Of a stretch of DNA of 64,000 bases, positions 28,673 through 38,300 are shown one piece after another; position 1 is the stretch's first letter, and every line of letters starts with the position of its first letter. Below the pieces are notes generated by a model. That model ran no database searches. It saw only the letters and a list, made by a program, of their open reading frames with translations, and was not told the origin of the DNA. Where the stretch lies: the NCBI GenBank assembly GCA_016715985.1, contig JADJXD010000001.1:5146001-5210000 (forward strand), in the 5' to 3' direction. Position numbers and translations under genes: made by a program. This stretch comes from Saprospiraceae bacterium (GTDB lineage: Bacteria; Bacteroidota; Bacteroidia; Chitinophagales; Saprospiraceae).

Positions 28673-29464
28673 TTACTTTTCTGTGATTTTCTCTAAAAGC
28701 TGATAATGCAACGAGTTTAGGTAGGGAATGGCAGCGATCATTCTGCTCCCATACCATGAAAAATATTCACCATCTACCAAAATAATGATTTTGTCAGGAA
28801 AAACTTCAGTAAGTTCCAATATATGTTTTTCTTTAAAAGGAAATGGCTCGGATGACAACATAATAACATCGGCATCGGAGTTTTCTATGTCTTCAAAAGT
28901 AATTTCAGGGTATCTTTCCGCATTGCTGAATACATTTCTGAATCCGAACTGCGCCATCACGTAATGAATATAAGTATCCTTACCAATTGTCATCCATGGG
29001 TCTTTCCAGATAAGATAACATGAATTTACTATTTTACTTGGTTTGGTTGTAAATGCAGATTCAATATCTGATGCTAATTTCAGTGATTGTGGAATATTGA
29101 AGAGTTGATCCAAATCATTCAGAAATCGAATAAGGTCTTCTGTGTTTTTAATATCTGAAACATAAACAGGAAAATCACGCAAAGCTTGTACATCTTCCAT
29201 CCTGTTTTCTTCCTTATTGGCAATAATCAAATCAGGTTTTAAATATTTGATTTTATGTATGTTTGGATTTTTGGTGCCGCCAATGACAGGGATTTTTTTG
29301 ATAACATCCACAGGATGAATACAAAATTTGGTTCGGCCAATGATTTTTTCGGCAAGTCCCAGAAATATTAATGTTTCGGTAATAGATGGAACTAATGAAA
29401 TAATGGTTTTCGGAGTATATTTAAATTGCAGAACAGTGTCCGTTTGATCTGTTAATCGTATCAT
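28673..29464 (-). CDS. Periplasmic-binding-like helical backbone metal receptor (BtuF-like)
   Basis: A 263-residue protein of the class III substrate-binding family (BtuF/FepB fold). Seen are IISLVPSITETLIFLGLAEKIIGRTKFC near the start, VIGGTKNPNIHKIKYLKPDLIIANKEENR, TIGKDTYIHYVMAQFGFRNVF and ADVIMLSSEPFPFKEKH. It lacks a signal peptide or lipobox, so unlike true ABC binding proteins it appears cytoplasmic; such leaderless forms occur in Bacteroidota and their ligand is uncertain. No permease or ATPase is nearby. Its ATG overlaps the stop of the DUF1684 gene by one base (TAATG), which implies translational coupling. Confidence 0.8.
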   Translation of the reverse strand: MIRLTDQTDTVLQFKYTPKTIISLVPSITETLIFLGLAEKIIGRTKFCIHPVDVIKKIPVIGGTKNPNIHKIKYLKPDLIIANKEENRMEDVQALRDFPVYVSDIKNTEDLIRFLNDLDQLFNIPQSLKLASDIESAFTTKPSKIVNSCYLIWKDPWMTIGKDTYIHYVMAQFGFRNVFSNAERYPEITFEDIENSDADVIMLSSEPFPFKEKHILELTEVFPDKIIILVDGEYFSWYGSRMIAAIPYLNSLHYQLLEKITEK

Positions 29465-30105
29465 TATTCTATATTCTTAAACATGCCGGTGTATTTTTTC
29501 TCACCTGCTTTTATAGGAATATCCAATCTGTTTGCTACCGGTGGTATCGGACAGTTGAAGCCATCACTAAACGCACAATATGGGTTGTATGCTTTATTAA
29601 AATCTATCTGAATACTGTCATTTTTTATATCGGCCACATTTAGATTTATATACCTCCCTCCGCCATATGTTTCTTTATCATTTGTGGTATCTTTAAACGG
29701 AAGGAAAAGTAAGTTTTTTGTTAAAGGATTTCCAGGCTGACTTAAATTCCTGTACAATTCGAGCGTTACGGTTTTTTTGTGAATGTTACATTTTGCTGTT
29801 CCATGTAAAATGTAGGTTCGGGTTATTCCACTGTAAGTAGGCATTTCAAAAGGAACAGCATTTTTAGATTCAGAAAATGCGCACATTACGTTATAGTCAA
29901 TATCCGCTTTGTAGAAGTTTATGTTTTTAAGATCAGCTTCCGTAAGAGGTAATCTTGGATTATTTATAAAAGAATTTGTATAATTATCTCTGAATAAACT
30001 GATTTCCCGGTCATATTGCTGAATTTGTAAAAGCTCTTTTTGACTCTTACAACTTAGAAATAAAATACAAAGAATTACAATATTAAAAAATAAAATTAGT
30101 CTCAC
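29464..30105 (-). CDS. DUF1684 lipoprotein
   Basis: A 213-residue predicted lipoprotein: MRLILFFNIVILCILFLSC, with lipobox Cys19. The C-terminal half carries the DUF1684 hallmark GGGRYINLN, IDFNKAYNPYCAFSDGFNCP and PVANRLDIPIKAGEKKY. Members of DUF1684 are common in Bacteroidota and Actinobacteria but have no firmly known function. The gene is part of the minus-strand run lepB, PD40-like protein, this gene and the BtuF-like gene, with gaps of 6 bp and 1-bp overlap, so it is likely co-transcribed with them. Confidence 0.88.
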   Translation of the reverse strand: MRLILFFNIVILCILFLSCKSQKELLQIQQYDREISLFRDNYTNSFINNPRLPLTEADLKNINFYKADIDYNVMCAFSESKNAVPFEMPTYSGITRTYILHGTAKCNIHKKTVTLELYRNLSQPGNPLTKNLLFLPFKDTTNDKETYGGGRYINLNVADIKNDSIQIDFNKAYNPYCAFSDGFNCPIPPVANRLDIPIKAGEKKYTGMFKNIE

Positions 30106-30111
30106 TCTAAA

Positions 30112-31056
30112 TTAGTTTGAAGATACAAAAACCAGTCTGTCTCTGATTGCACTTAGTCTGGAAATATTATTGATTCCGAATTTTTTAAAGTCAGAAATCT
30201 CTTTCCATCCATCATTGTTTGTAGTTGAGAAAGTAAGAAGTTTAGCACCATTGCCGACAAGAACGGAACCATTATTTAGAAACTCGAAATCTTCGCTCCC
30301 TTTTGGCATCTGACAAATTGTGCTGAATTGCTTAGAGTTCTTATCAAATACTTTAAGAAACCAATTGTCATCATTTAATTTATGCACAAAGTAAAGACGA
30401 TTATTTTCATCTTTTTTAATACATCTTCCAATATTGTCTATGACCGGTGTAATTGTTTTGGTTGTGATATTTGCTATAACAAGCTCATGTGGATCGCCCA
30501 CTAAAAAAAGTGCAACTTCGCTTTCAGAAAGCCAGCAGTGATATCCCACATTATTGATTTCAGGTAATAATCTGTAACCGATGTTAGATCTGTCTTTGGG
30601 ATATTTCCAAAGACTTTGCGTTTGACCGTCCGCTTCTATTCTGACAACTGTAAGATGATTTCCATCAGGAGTAGGGGTGGGGGAAAATTCACTAATCATT
30701 TCGGTATCAGTGAATCTTGTTCTAACTTTCGTTTTTATATTTAATTGATAAATATCTGTGATTTTTTGGGTATCAATAGCAGAAGTAATATAAAGCTCCT
30801 GATAATTCAGAAGGAAGGGCTGGTTATTGTATCCTTTTTTATTGAAATCTGAGAGAAAGGAAATATCCTTTATACTTACTGAATTGCCGGAAAATTTAAG
30901 TTCGGCAAGATATAAGTTTGTTGAAGGTAACTGCGAAAAAGCTACCGAGCTGAAGAAAAGGAGTAAAAAAGCGTTTGCTATTTTAGATATACTAACAGAA
31001 AGGGATTGACTACGGGAAATAGAAAATATTGTAAAAATTCCGCTTTCAGTTTGCAT
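30112..31056 (-). CDS. Secreted TolB/PD40-like beta-propeller protein
   Basis: 314 residues. Residues ~27-41 (AFLLLFFSSVAFS) form a signal peptide after an unusually long N-region; no in-frame start codon closer to it exists. The rest contains WD40-like/PD40 repeats typical of TolB-like propellers (EFSPTPTPDGNHLTVVRIE, YHCWLSESEVALFLVGD, GRCIKKDENNRLYFVHK). The protein probably acts in the periplasm or at the outer membrane. Partner and function are unknown. It starts 10 bp after the lepB stop and ends 6 bp before the DUF1684 gene. Confidence 0.75.
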   Translation of the reverse strand: MQTESGIFTIFSISRSQSLSVSISKIANAFLLLFFSSVAFSQLPSTNLYLAELKFSGNSVSIKDISFLSDFNKKGYNNQPFLLNYQELYITSAIDTQKITDIYQLNIKTKVRTRFTDTEMISEFSPTPTPDGNHLTVVRIEADGQTQSLWKYPKDRSNIGYRLLPEINNVGYHCWLSESEVALFLVGDPHELVIANITTKTITPVIDNIGRCIKKDENNRLYFVHKLNDDNWFLKVFDKNSKQFSTICQMPKGSEDFEFLNNGSVLVGNGAKLLTFSTTNNDGWKEISDFKKFGINNISRLSAIRDRLVFVSSN

Positions 31057-31066
31057 AATCTATGAT

Positions 31067-32689
31067 TTATTCTTTGTTTGCAGATCGCATGATTCTGTCC
31101 CAGTTAATACCATTTCGGATGTTTCCTTCTTTGGTAGAAAACCATATAAATAATGGTTTTCCAACGATATGATCATGTGGAACATATCCCCACGAACGCG
31201 AGTCTTCCGAGTTATGTCTGTTATCTCCCATCGCCCAGTAATAATCCTGCTTGAAAGTATAACTATCAGATTTTAGACCATTAATCAGTATGTCTTCACC
31301 TTTTACTTCAAGCTTATTGTTTTCATAAACGGCAATGATTCTTTTGTAAAATGGCAGATTTTTAAGGTTTAAAGGAGTAGTTGCACCTGCTTTAGGTATC
31401 CATATTGGGCCATAATTGTCAACAGACCAATCTGCACATTGTACAGGATCATAAGGAAACAAAGTTGTCGGTTCCGGTTCTTTTTTATAAACTTCTATAA
31501 AGACTTCAGTAGCCAGTGATTTTAATTTTTCTACCTGCTCATTGTCAAGAAAAAGAAGAGCTCTTCCATTATTAAAAATCGGTGACTGATTTCCGTAAGC
31601 ATTATCACCGAAATCTATACCCCAATCATCCAGTTTTTTTGTATTAACAGAAGTGCCTGTAGGTAATTGTATCTGGTATAAAAATTGAAGGTGACGCGGA
31701 TTCTTAACTGCAATACCATTAAGGAAGACCTGCCTGTCAATTACTTGTAAGGTATCTCCCGGTGCACCTACACATCGCTTTATATAATGATCTTTTTTAT
31801 CTAAGGGTCGTACTACAAAATCTTTTTGTTTGACTTTTTGAACCAGTTCACGATCACTTTGCAAAAACGCAGCATCTTTAGAGACTTGTGAAACTGTATA
31901 TGACCGGCTTGATGTGATGTACACACTGTCTCCTACCGGCCAGTTGAATACAATGGGTTTCCCACTTTCTATTTTTTCTATCGCAGGTAATCTGTAGTAG
32001 GATAGAGAAGGTTTTTTGAAGTAGGACTCTGTATTTATGTAAGGCACTCTGTTATGTAATAACGGTACCATTGCAACAGTCATAGGTGTTCTGATACCGT
32101 AATGTGCTTTTGATACGAAAAGAAAATCACCGACATTTAAAGAACCTTCCATCGATGGGGTAGGTATTACATAAGCTTCTATCAAAAACATACGGATGAA
32201 AGCGGCTGCGAATACAGCAAATACAATTGATTCCACCCACTCCCGGGAAGCCGATTTTTTGAATGGATTCTTGTCTTCCAGCGCTTTTAGTTTATAGTTA
32301 TCTCCTGATTTTCTGGCTTCTTCCAGTTGGTCAGCATATGCTTTTTCCTTGGGCAAATTCGGCCCGTCATATTGATCTTTATCATTTTTAGAGATTAACC
32401 AAAAGATTGCCGGGGCATAAACAACAGCTAACGCAGAATCTTTAAAATCATATCTTTTGAATGATCGAACCAAATCAACAGCCATCCCTGTAAAAATAAA
32501 AATGTTGACAATGGGGAACAATAACCAAAAGGCATATACTGGACTTCTTCCAATGAGTTTACACCATTCAGCAAAGTTGATGCCCGGTATTAGTCCTTTA
32601 TGTGCTTCCACACCTGCTTTTGGGAACAACAGGTATAAACTTATACTCAAAAAGATATAGGAAATAATAAGAAAAATCAATATGCTCAC
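31067..32689 (-). CDS. lepB: Signal peptidase I (long Bacteroidota form)
   Basis: A 540-residue S26 peptidase that removes signal peptides at the outer face of the inner membrane. The N-terminal part (residues 1-100) has about three transmembrane segments with GINFAEWCKLIGRSPVYAFW, an extension found in Bacteroidota enzymes. The catalytic Ser179 is in PTPSMEGSLNVGDF after another transmembrane helix; the catalytic Lys is in HYIKRCVGAPGDTLQ (~300), and the C-terminal box MGDNRHNSEDSRSWGYVP is intact. A large insertion (~330-450) separates these boxes. The start codon is GTG, with an exact -7 box 24 bp upstream. It leads the cluster 28673-32689. Confidence 0.93.
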   Translation of the reverse strand: MSILIFLIISYIFLSISLYLLFPKAGVEAHKGLIPGINFAEWCKLIGRSPVYAFWLLFPIVNIFIFTGMAVDLVRSFKRYDFKDSALAVVYAPAIFWLISKNDKDQYDGPNLPKEKAYADQLEEARKSGDNYKLKALEDKNPFKKSASREWVESIVFAVFAAAFIRMFLIEAYVIPTPSMEGSLNVGDFLFVSKAHYGIRTPMTVAMVPLLHNRVPYINTESYFKKPSLSYYRLPAIEKIESGKPIVFNWPVGDSVYITSSRSYTVSQVSKDAAFLQSDRELVQKVKQKDFVVRPLDKKDHYIKRCVGAPGDTLQVIDRQVFLNGIAVKNPRHLQFLYQIQLPTGTSVNTKKLDDWGIDFGDNAYGNQSPIFNNGRALLFLDNEQVEKLKSLATEVFIEVYKKEPEPTTLFPYDPVQCADWSVDNYGPIWIPKAGATTPLNLKNLPFYKRIIAVYENNKLEVKGEDILINGLKSDSYTFKQDYYWAMGDNRHNSEDSRSWGYVPHDHIVGKPLFIWFSTKEGNIRNGINWDRIMRSANKE

Positions 32690-32712
32690 GCTGATTATAT
32701 TTTAGTTTGGCA

Positions 32713-32720
32713 CAAAGATA
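32713..32720 (-). promoter_or_regulatory. -7 box of the lepB cluster
   Basis: On the minus strand TATCTTTG matches TAnnTTTG exactly, 23 bp upstream of the GTG start. No TTTG is seen at -33. Confidence 0.45.
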
Positions 32721-32834
32721 TATTATTCAATTTGATATTTGAGCAATCATTAATGTCTTTTAGAGCTATTGGCTGATAAACCCGATTAAAATCAATTTTA
32801 TGAAGTTTCACTAACCCTCTTTTTTTGACAAAAT

Positions 32835-32868
32835 AAAAAAAGCTCTGATATGGTACTCAGAGCTTTTT
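32835..32868 (-). terminator. Intrinsic terminator of glnN
   Basis: AAAAAAGCTCTGA and TCAGAGCTTTTT form a perfect stem around an 8-base loop, 22 bp beyond the glnN stop. It separates glnN from the lepB promoter. Confidence 0.8.
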
Positions 32869-32890
32869 GAAGACGTATCTTGATATACAG

Positions 32891-35080
32891 TTATCTTGTA
32901 AATAATAATTCTCTGTATTTTGTCAAAGGCCATAATTCATCATCGACCATGATTTCGAGTTTATCACAAGAATATCGGATTACTTCAAAAAATGGCTTCA
33001 CTTTATTGCAATAAGCGGTTGCTCTCTTATCAGCGTGATCTATTTTATTTGCCTTTTTGCGTTCTTCTGTCATTTTATCGACATTTGCCATGATAGATGA
33101 TATATGTGAAGAGATAGATTTTAATAAATCTATCTGTTCTTTCGCATATTGTTCATAATCTTTACCAAATATTTCCTTCAGTCCTTTGACGTTTTCAATG
33201 ATTCTGTTCTGGTATTTTAACGCAACAGGAATAATGTGATTTGTCGCAATATCTCCGAGGATCCTGCCTTCAATCTGGATTTTTTTGATATACTCTTCCA
33301 CTTCAATTTCATACCGAGCTTCTATCTCTACTTTGTTCATCACCTGATGATTTTCATAAAGTTTGATAGTCTTATCTGAAATCTGAACTTTTAATGCCTC
33401 CGGCGTATTGGTCATATTGGATAATCCTCTCTTTTTAGCTTCTAAGACCCAATCATTACTGTATCCATCTCCTTCAAATCTTATTTTTTTGGACAATTTG
33501 ATATACTCTCTGAGTACATTGAAAATGGCATCGTCTTTTTTAAGGCCTTTATTCTCCATCAGATTATCGACATCTGTTTTGAATATTCTTAACTGTTCAG
33601 CAACGATCGTATTTAATACAGTCATGGGTTTGGCACAATTTGCTGAAGAACCTACCGCTCTGAATTCAAATTTATTTCCGGTAAAAGCAAAGGGAGAAGT
33701 ACGGTTTCGGTCAGTATTGTCAAGTAATATCTCGGGTATTTTACCTACCACATTCAGTTTTAGTTCTGTTTTTTCTTCCGGAGAAAGATTACCATCCGTG
33801 ACTCTTTCCAACTCGTCCAAAACTGCGGAAAGCTGTTGGCCTATAAACACACTCACGATGGCTGGCGGTGCTTCATTTGCTCCCAACCTATGATCGTTAT
33901 TTGCAGAAGCGATGGACGCTCTTAACAAATCTGCGTAATCATGAACAGCCTTGATAGTGTTAATAAAAAATGCAAGGAACATAAAATTGCTTTTAGGCGT
34001 TCTGCCCGGACTCAACAGATTGACACCTGTATCTGTCGCAAGCGACCAGTTATTGTGCTTGCCTGAGCCGTTAACACCAGCGAATGGTTTTTCATGCAAC
34101 AGTACTTTGAAATTGTGGCGGGCACCCACTTTGGCCATCACATCCATCAAAAGTGAATTATGATCCACTGCCAGATTTGCTTCTTCAAATAACGGAGCAA
34201 CTTCAAATTGATTTGGAGCAACTTCATTGTGCCTTGTCTTTAACGGGATACCCAGTTTTAGACATTCAATTTCTAATTCACGCATAAATGCAAGGGCTCT
34301 TTCCGGAATAGATCCAAAATAGTGGTCTTCCAATTGCTGACCTTTTGCTGCCTGATGCCCCAAAAGTACTCTACCCGCCATCTCAAGGTCTGGTCTGGAA
34401 GCGGCAAGTGCACTGTCTATCAGAAAATATTCCTGCTCCCAACCTAATGTCGAAATGACTTTGTTAACATTTTTATCAAAATATCTGGCTACTTCTGTCG
34501 CTGCCTGATCTACACTTTGAAGAGCTCGCAGCAAAGGCGTTTTGTTATCTAGTGCTTCTCCTGTATAAGAGACAAAAACGGTGGGAATGCACAAGGTGGT
34601 ACCCATAATAAATGCCGGCGAAGTGGGATCCCATGCAGTATATCCTCTGGCTTCAAATGTATTTCTGATACCTCCACTTGGGAAGCTGGACGCATCCGGT
34701 TCCTGTTGAACTAACTGTCCTCCATCAAACTTGTCAATAGCAGTACCATCTCCGGTTGGTTCAAAAAAGGCGTCATGTTTTTCAGCAGTAGCGCCTGTCA
34801 GCGGCTGAAACCAGTGTGTGTAATGTGTTGCTCCTTTGGAAATTGCCCAGGATTTCATGGCAGATGCGACCTGATCTGCAATCTTATGATCTATTTTTTT
34901 ACCATGATTGATAGCTGCCATGACAGCTGAGTAAGCCTCTTTGGACATGTAGTTTTTAACTGCGTTTGTGTTAAAAACATTTAATCCAAAAAGTTCCGAC
35001 CTCCTTAATGTAGGTTCAATTACCTGAACCGGTTTACGGTTGAGTGTCTCTTCCAATGCTTTGAATCTTATTGTTGACAT
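32891..35080 (-). CDS. glnN: Glutamine synthetase type III
   Basis: A 729-residue GSIII enzyme making glutamine from glutamate, ammonia and ATP; type III is common in Bacteroidota and cyanobacteria. It shows the GSIII-specific N-terminus (RSELFGLNVFN), THYTHWFQPLTGATAEKHDAF, GWEQEYFLID (~227), LKTRHNEVAPNQFEVAPLFE, LLHEKPFAGVNGSGKHNNWS, NTDRNRTSPFAFTGNKFEFR and a long C-terminal helical region. Length is as usual. An exact -7 box (35118-35125) and a perfect 10-bp inverted repeat (35148-35177) lie upstream, and a terminator lies downstream, so it is a single-gene unit whose expression may be controlled at the palindrome. Confidence 0.97.
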   Translation of the reverse strand: MSTIRFKALEETLNRKPVQVIEPTLRRSELFGLNVFNTNAVKNYMSKEAYSAVMAAINHGKKIDHKIADQVASAMKSWAISKGATHYTHWFQPLTGATAEKHDAFFEPTGDGTAIDKFDGGQLVQQEPDASSFPSGGIRNTFEARGYTAWDPTSPAFIMGTTLCIPTVFVSYTGEALDNKTPLLRALQSVDQAATEVARYFDKNVNKVISTLGWEQEYFLIDSALAASRPDLEMAGRVLLGHQAAKGQQLEDHYFGSIPERALAFMRELEIECLKLGIPLKTRHNEVAPNQFEVAPLFEEANLAVDHNSLLMDVMAKVGARHNFKVLLHEKPFAGVNGSGKHNNWSLATDTGVNLLSPGRTPKSNFMFLAFFINTIKAVHDYADLLRASIASANNDHRLGANEAPPAIVSVFIGQQLSAVLDELERVTDGNLSPEEKTELKLNVVGKIPEILLDNTDRNRTSPFAFTGNKFEFRAVGSSANCAKPMTVLNTIVAEQLRIFKTDVDNLMENKGLKKDDAIFNVLREYIKLSKKIRFEGDGYSNDWVLEAKKRGLSNMTNTPEALKVQISDKTIKLYENHQVMNKVEIEARYEIEVEEYIKKIQIEGRILGDIATNHIIPVALKYQNRIIENVKGLKEIFGKDYEQYAKEQIDLLKSISSHISSIMANVDKMTEERKKANKIDHADKRATAYCNKVKPFFEVIRYSCDKLEIMVDDELWPLTKYRELLFTR

Positions 35081-35117
35081 ACTTTTGTTTTAATATTAGA
35101 TATTTGGTAATATGGCA

Positions 35118-35125
35118 CAAAAGTA
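35118..35125 (-). promoter_or_regulatory. -7 box of glnN
   Basis: On the minus strand TACTTTTG matches TAnnTTTG exactly, 37 bp upstream of the glnN ATG. Confidence 0.5.
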
Positions 35126-35147
35126 TATATATTATTTAATTATAAAA

Positions 35148-35177
35148 ATTATACCCCTAAAAAAATGGGGGTATAAT
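35148..35177 (-). promoter_or_regulatory. Palindrome upstream of the glnN promoter
   Basis: Perfect 10-bp arms ATTATACCCC and GGGGTATAAT are separated by 10 bp. The palindrome begins 22 bp upstream of the -7 box, so it overlaps or abuts the -33 region, a usual place for an activator or repressor. An intrinsic terminator is the alternative, but the upstream gene already has a strong one at 35296-35335. Confidence 0.5.
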
Positions 35178-35295
35178 GATTAAAATTATAGTTATTGGTG
35201 CAATTGATGTAAAAATGATGGGGGCTTGAGTGACAAATAATTTTTACGTAAGTTTTGTCTCTTTGTAATATTTTATGAGCTACAATTTTTTAAAC

Positions 35296-35335
35296 AAAAA
35301 AAACAGGATATTCAGTGCATGAATATCCTGTTTTT
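35296..35335 (-). terminator. Intrinsic terminator of the metalloprotease gene
   Basis: AAACAGGATATTCA and TGAATATCCTGTTT form a perfect 14-bp stem with a 5-base loop and T/A runs on both sides, 20 bp beyond the stop at 35356. Confidence 0.85.
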
Positions 35336-35355
35336 CCTTAATGTGCTCCTTAATA

Positions 35356-38300
35356 TTAGTGTAGCGATATTTTTACAAGAATACTTTGATGGTATTTATT
35401 GCCTTCAATATATCTTAACAGATATTTTCCGTCCTGAAAATTCTCGAGGTTTACCAGTATCTCATTATCATCCGGTGTTCCAAAATTATTAGAATAAACA
35501 ACTCGCCCTAAAATATCCGATATGGTTAGATTTCCTTTAAAGTCAGTGTAATCATTTTTTTTCAGATTAAAAATTCCTTGACCGGGATTAGGAAAAATAA
35601 GTAATACATTTTCTTCCGAATATTCATCGACTGAAGTAAATTTAATACTGACAGTGTCTGAAATAGTACAACCCTTTTGGTCAACGACTTGCAAAAAATA
35701 TGTTGTGTCCGGCAATTCTGAAAAAATATTGAATGGAAAAAAGGATATTCCATTATCCAAACTGTAATTATATGGAGGAGTACCTCCAAACGGTAGCAAC
35801 GTAATTTGATTATCCTCTACTATAATGGTTAATGTCAGTGAATCCGGTTCTAATATCCACAAGGTGTCCATTATACTATCCTGGTTGTCATCTGTGATTG
35901 TTAACATATATAAACCAGGAGCAAGATCATTGAAAATTCCATTTTCAGAAGTAAATATAGTGTCGGGATTTGATTGCAAATGAAAACTGAATGGAGGTTT
36001 GCCGTTTTCAGGGGTTATCTGCAATTTACCATCAGCATTACCAATACAACTAACATTCGTGATGGTATAGACAGCAGATTTTAATACACTTATCTCAAAA
36101 TCAAAACTGACCACACAACCGACTTCGTCTTTAACAAAAACAGTATATTTACCATTTTCGTCAAATAAAAATGAATCTTTCGTATCATATATCTCGCCGT
36201 CAATACTGTAATTTAAAGCTCCGGAGCCGCCGGACGCATTTACAGTTAACAGATTCCTGTCTATTGTGGTCTGAACGGATATCGGTTCCGGATTCGTCAA
36301 TATGATTGAATCACTAAGAATTATTTTACCGCCTGCATCCCGTGTACTAAATACATATGTTCCGGCATCTAAATTAAAAACTTTGTTTGCCTGGAAATTA
36401 CCTGTGCCTAACTTGTAAACGTAGGGAGGAATGCCACCTTCCATGTTGATGGTGACTTTTCCTTTTTGACCTGAGCAAACAATATTTTCTACTTGAGGTG
36501 TGATGATTAACTCCGGTATATTCAAAGAAATTTCTGAACTTCTGACACATCCGTTTTTGTCAGTCACGGTTACCAAATAATCTCCGTTACCCGGATCTAA
36601 GTATAGATTTTGTGCTCCCACATTGGTGCCATTCAATGAATATTCCAAAGTTCCGACTCCCCCCGCTGCGGTTGCACGGATATTGTAACCTTGTGTAAAT
36701 ACATTAAGAGTTAATAATGGTGGTTGTGCGAGCGTAATAGAATTAGATATGAAAATTTCTCCATTTGAATCTTTGATCGTGATAGAATATGTTCCGGCTG
36801 TGAGCGTATCAAAATCCGGACTATCCTGAAATGTTAAACCATCAGCAGAAAAAGTATACGGTGCTGTACCTCCGAATCCGTCTGCAAAAATATGCCCGTC
36901 CTTGGTGTCACTACAAGTAATAATTTTTTTAAGGAAGGCAACCGCATGAAGATTTGCTTGTCTGATTCTTATATTGAATGTATTGTTTGGAGACCATCGC
37001 TCCTGATCATCAATAACGCTGAATTCAAAGGAATCCGTTTCATCTGAATTTCCATCATTAAAATAGATTAATTTTTCACTATAAATTTCACTCAATGTGA
37101 ATGTACTTCCGGCGTATGGTAAAATCTGACCATCCAATATTAGAGTTCCATTGCCGGTGTATTTTGTGATTAAAAATCTGGTGTTCTCAGGGTCACTGCT
37201 TTGTACATCCAGTAAATTGCGATTGATGATTGCCATTTCCCCCGGATTTATCAGCAAAAGGTTGTTATTTATGATCACAGGAGATCCGGGATTTCCTGTC
37301 TGAAAAGCTCTGGTATCACTATAACTCCCGAAGCCACAAGGAGACTTGCCTCTTACACGCCAGTAATAAACTTTCAGATTATCTAACTGAAAAGTAGCAT
37401 TGTTGGACTCAACCGTGGCACTTTGCAATATATTTTGAAATATTGGATTGTCCGATATCTGTATTTCGTATTCATTAACGCCTTCAAATGTGGTCCACTC
37501 AAATACAACATTTGCACTATTAATCCCTTTCTGATTATTTTGAGGTGAAATTGCATCTACATCAGGAATAACTTTAGCCCCTTTATAAAGGAAAACCGGA
37601 AAAATTATCTTTTCATCTAATGTAGTTGCTGTTATATTTAATTGAGTCGTTCCGGTCGGCAAATTTTGGAGATTCGAAATGTTGAGAACACTTGTGCCGG
37701 GAGCTGTAACCGGATTTTCAGAGAATTGGAAATTCTGTGGTGGTAGAGATGCATCCATTTCCAACTGGACTAAAATATCTGCTGCGACACTTTTTGTTAC
37801 ATTGATATCTATACTTTTACTGGTTTCATTACAGAAGTTAATTTTTTCTGGTGAGGGCACTGCGTTAAAAGAAGATGTAATTCTGAAGTTTGCATTGGAG
37901 ACATCATAAAAGATATTATCATTCGCAACTACCATAATTCTCGCTCTTGTAGTAGGTCTGTTAGGAACAAATATATCATATTCACCCGTATTAGGAACAC
38001 CTGTTACCAAAGTATCCGGATAGGTAGCACCCCCATCTGTGGACAAAAGTATATCCACCATTGCACAATTAATAGGGGCATTATTGGTAGATGCTACATT
38101 CCAGGTAACTTTTTGCGTTGAACCAACCTTCCAGTTCACAGAAGATACGTTAGGGTAAGTAACTACAAATGGTCCGGCAGCATTATTGAAATTAATTTGC
38201 ACATTTGCTTCATGCGTACAACCACCCAAAGGATTATTGTCCCTTACAGTGCAACGAAATCTCATCACCCTGGTAACAGAAGGTAATACTTCCCAGGTAT

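Noticed and set aside
35148..35177. Terminator for the upstream metalloprotease gene
   Set aside because: That gene already has a stronger terminator at 35296-35335, and the palindrome sits just before the glnN -7 box.
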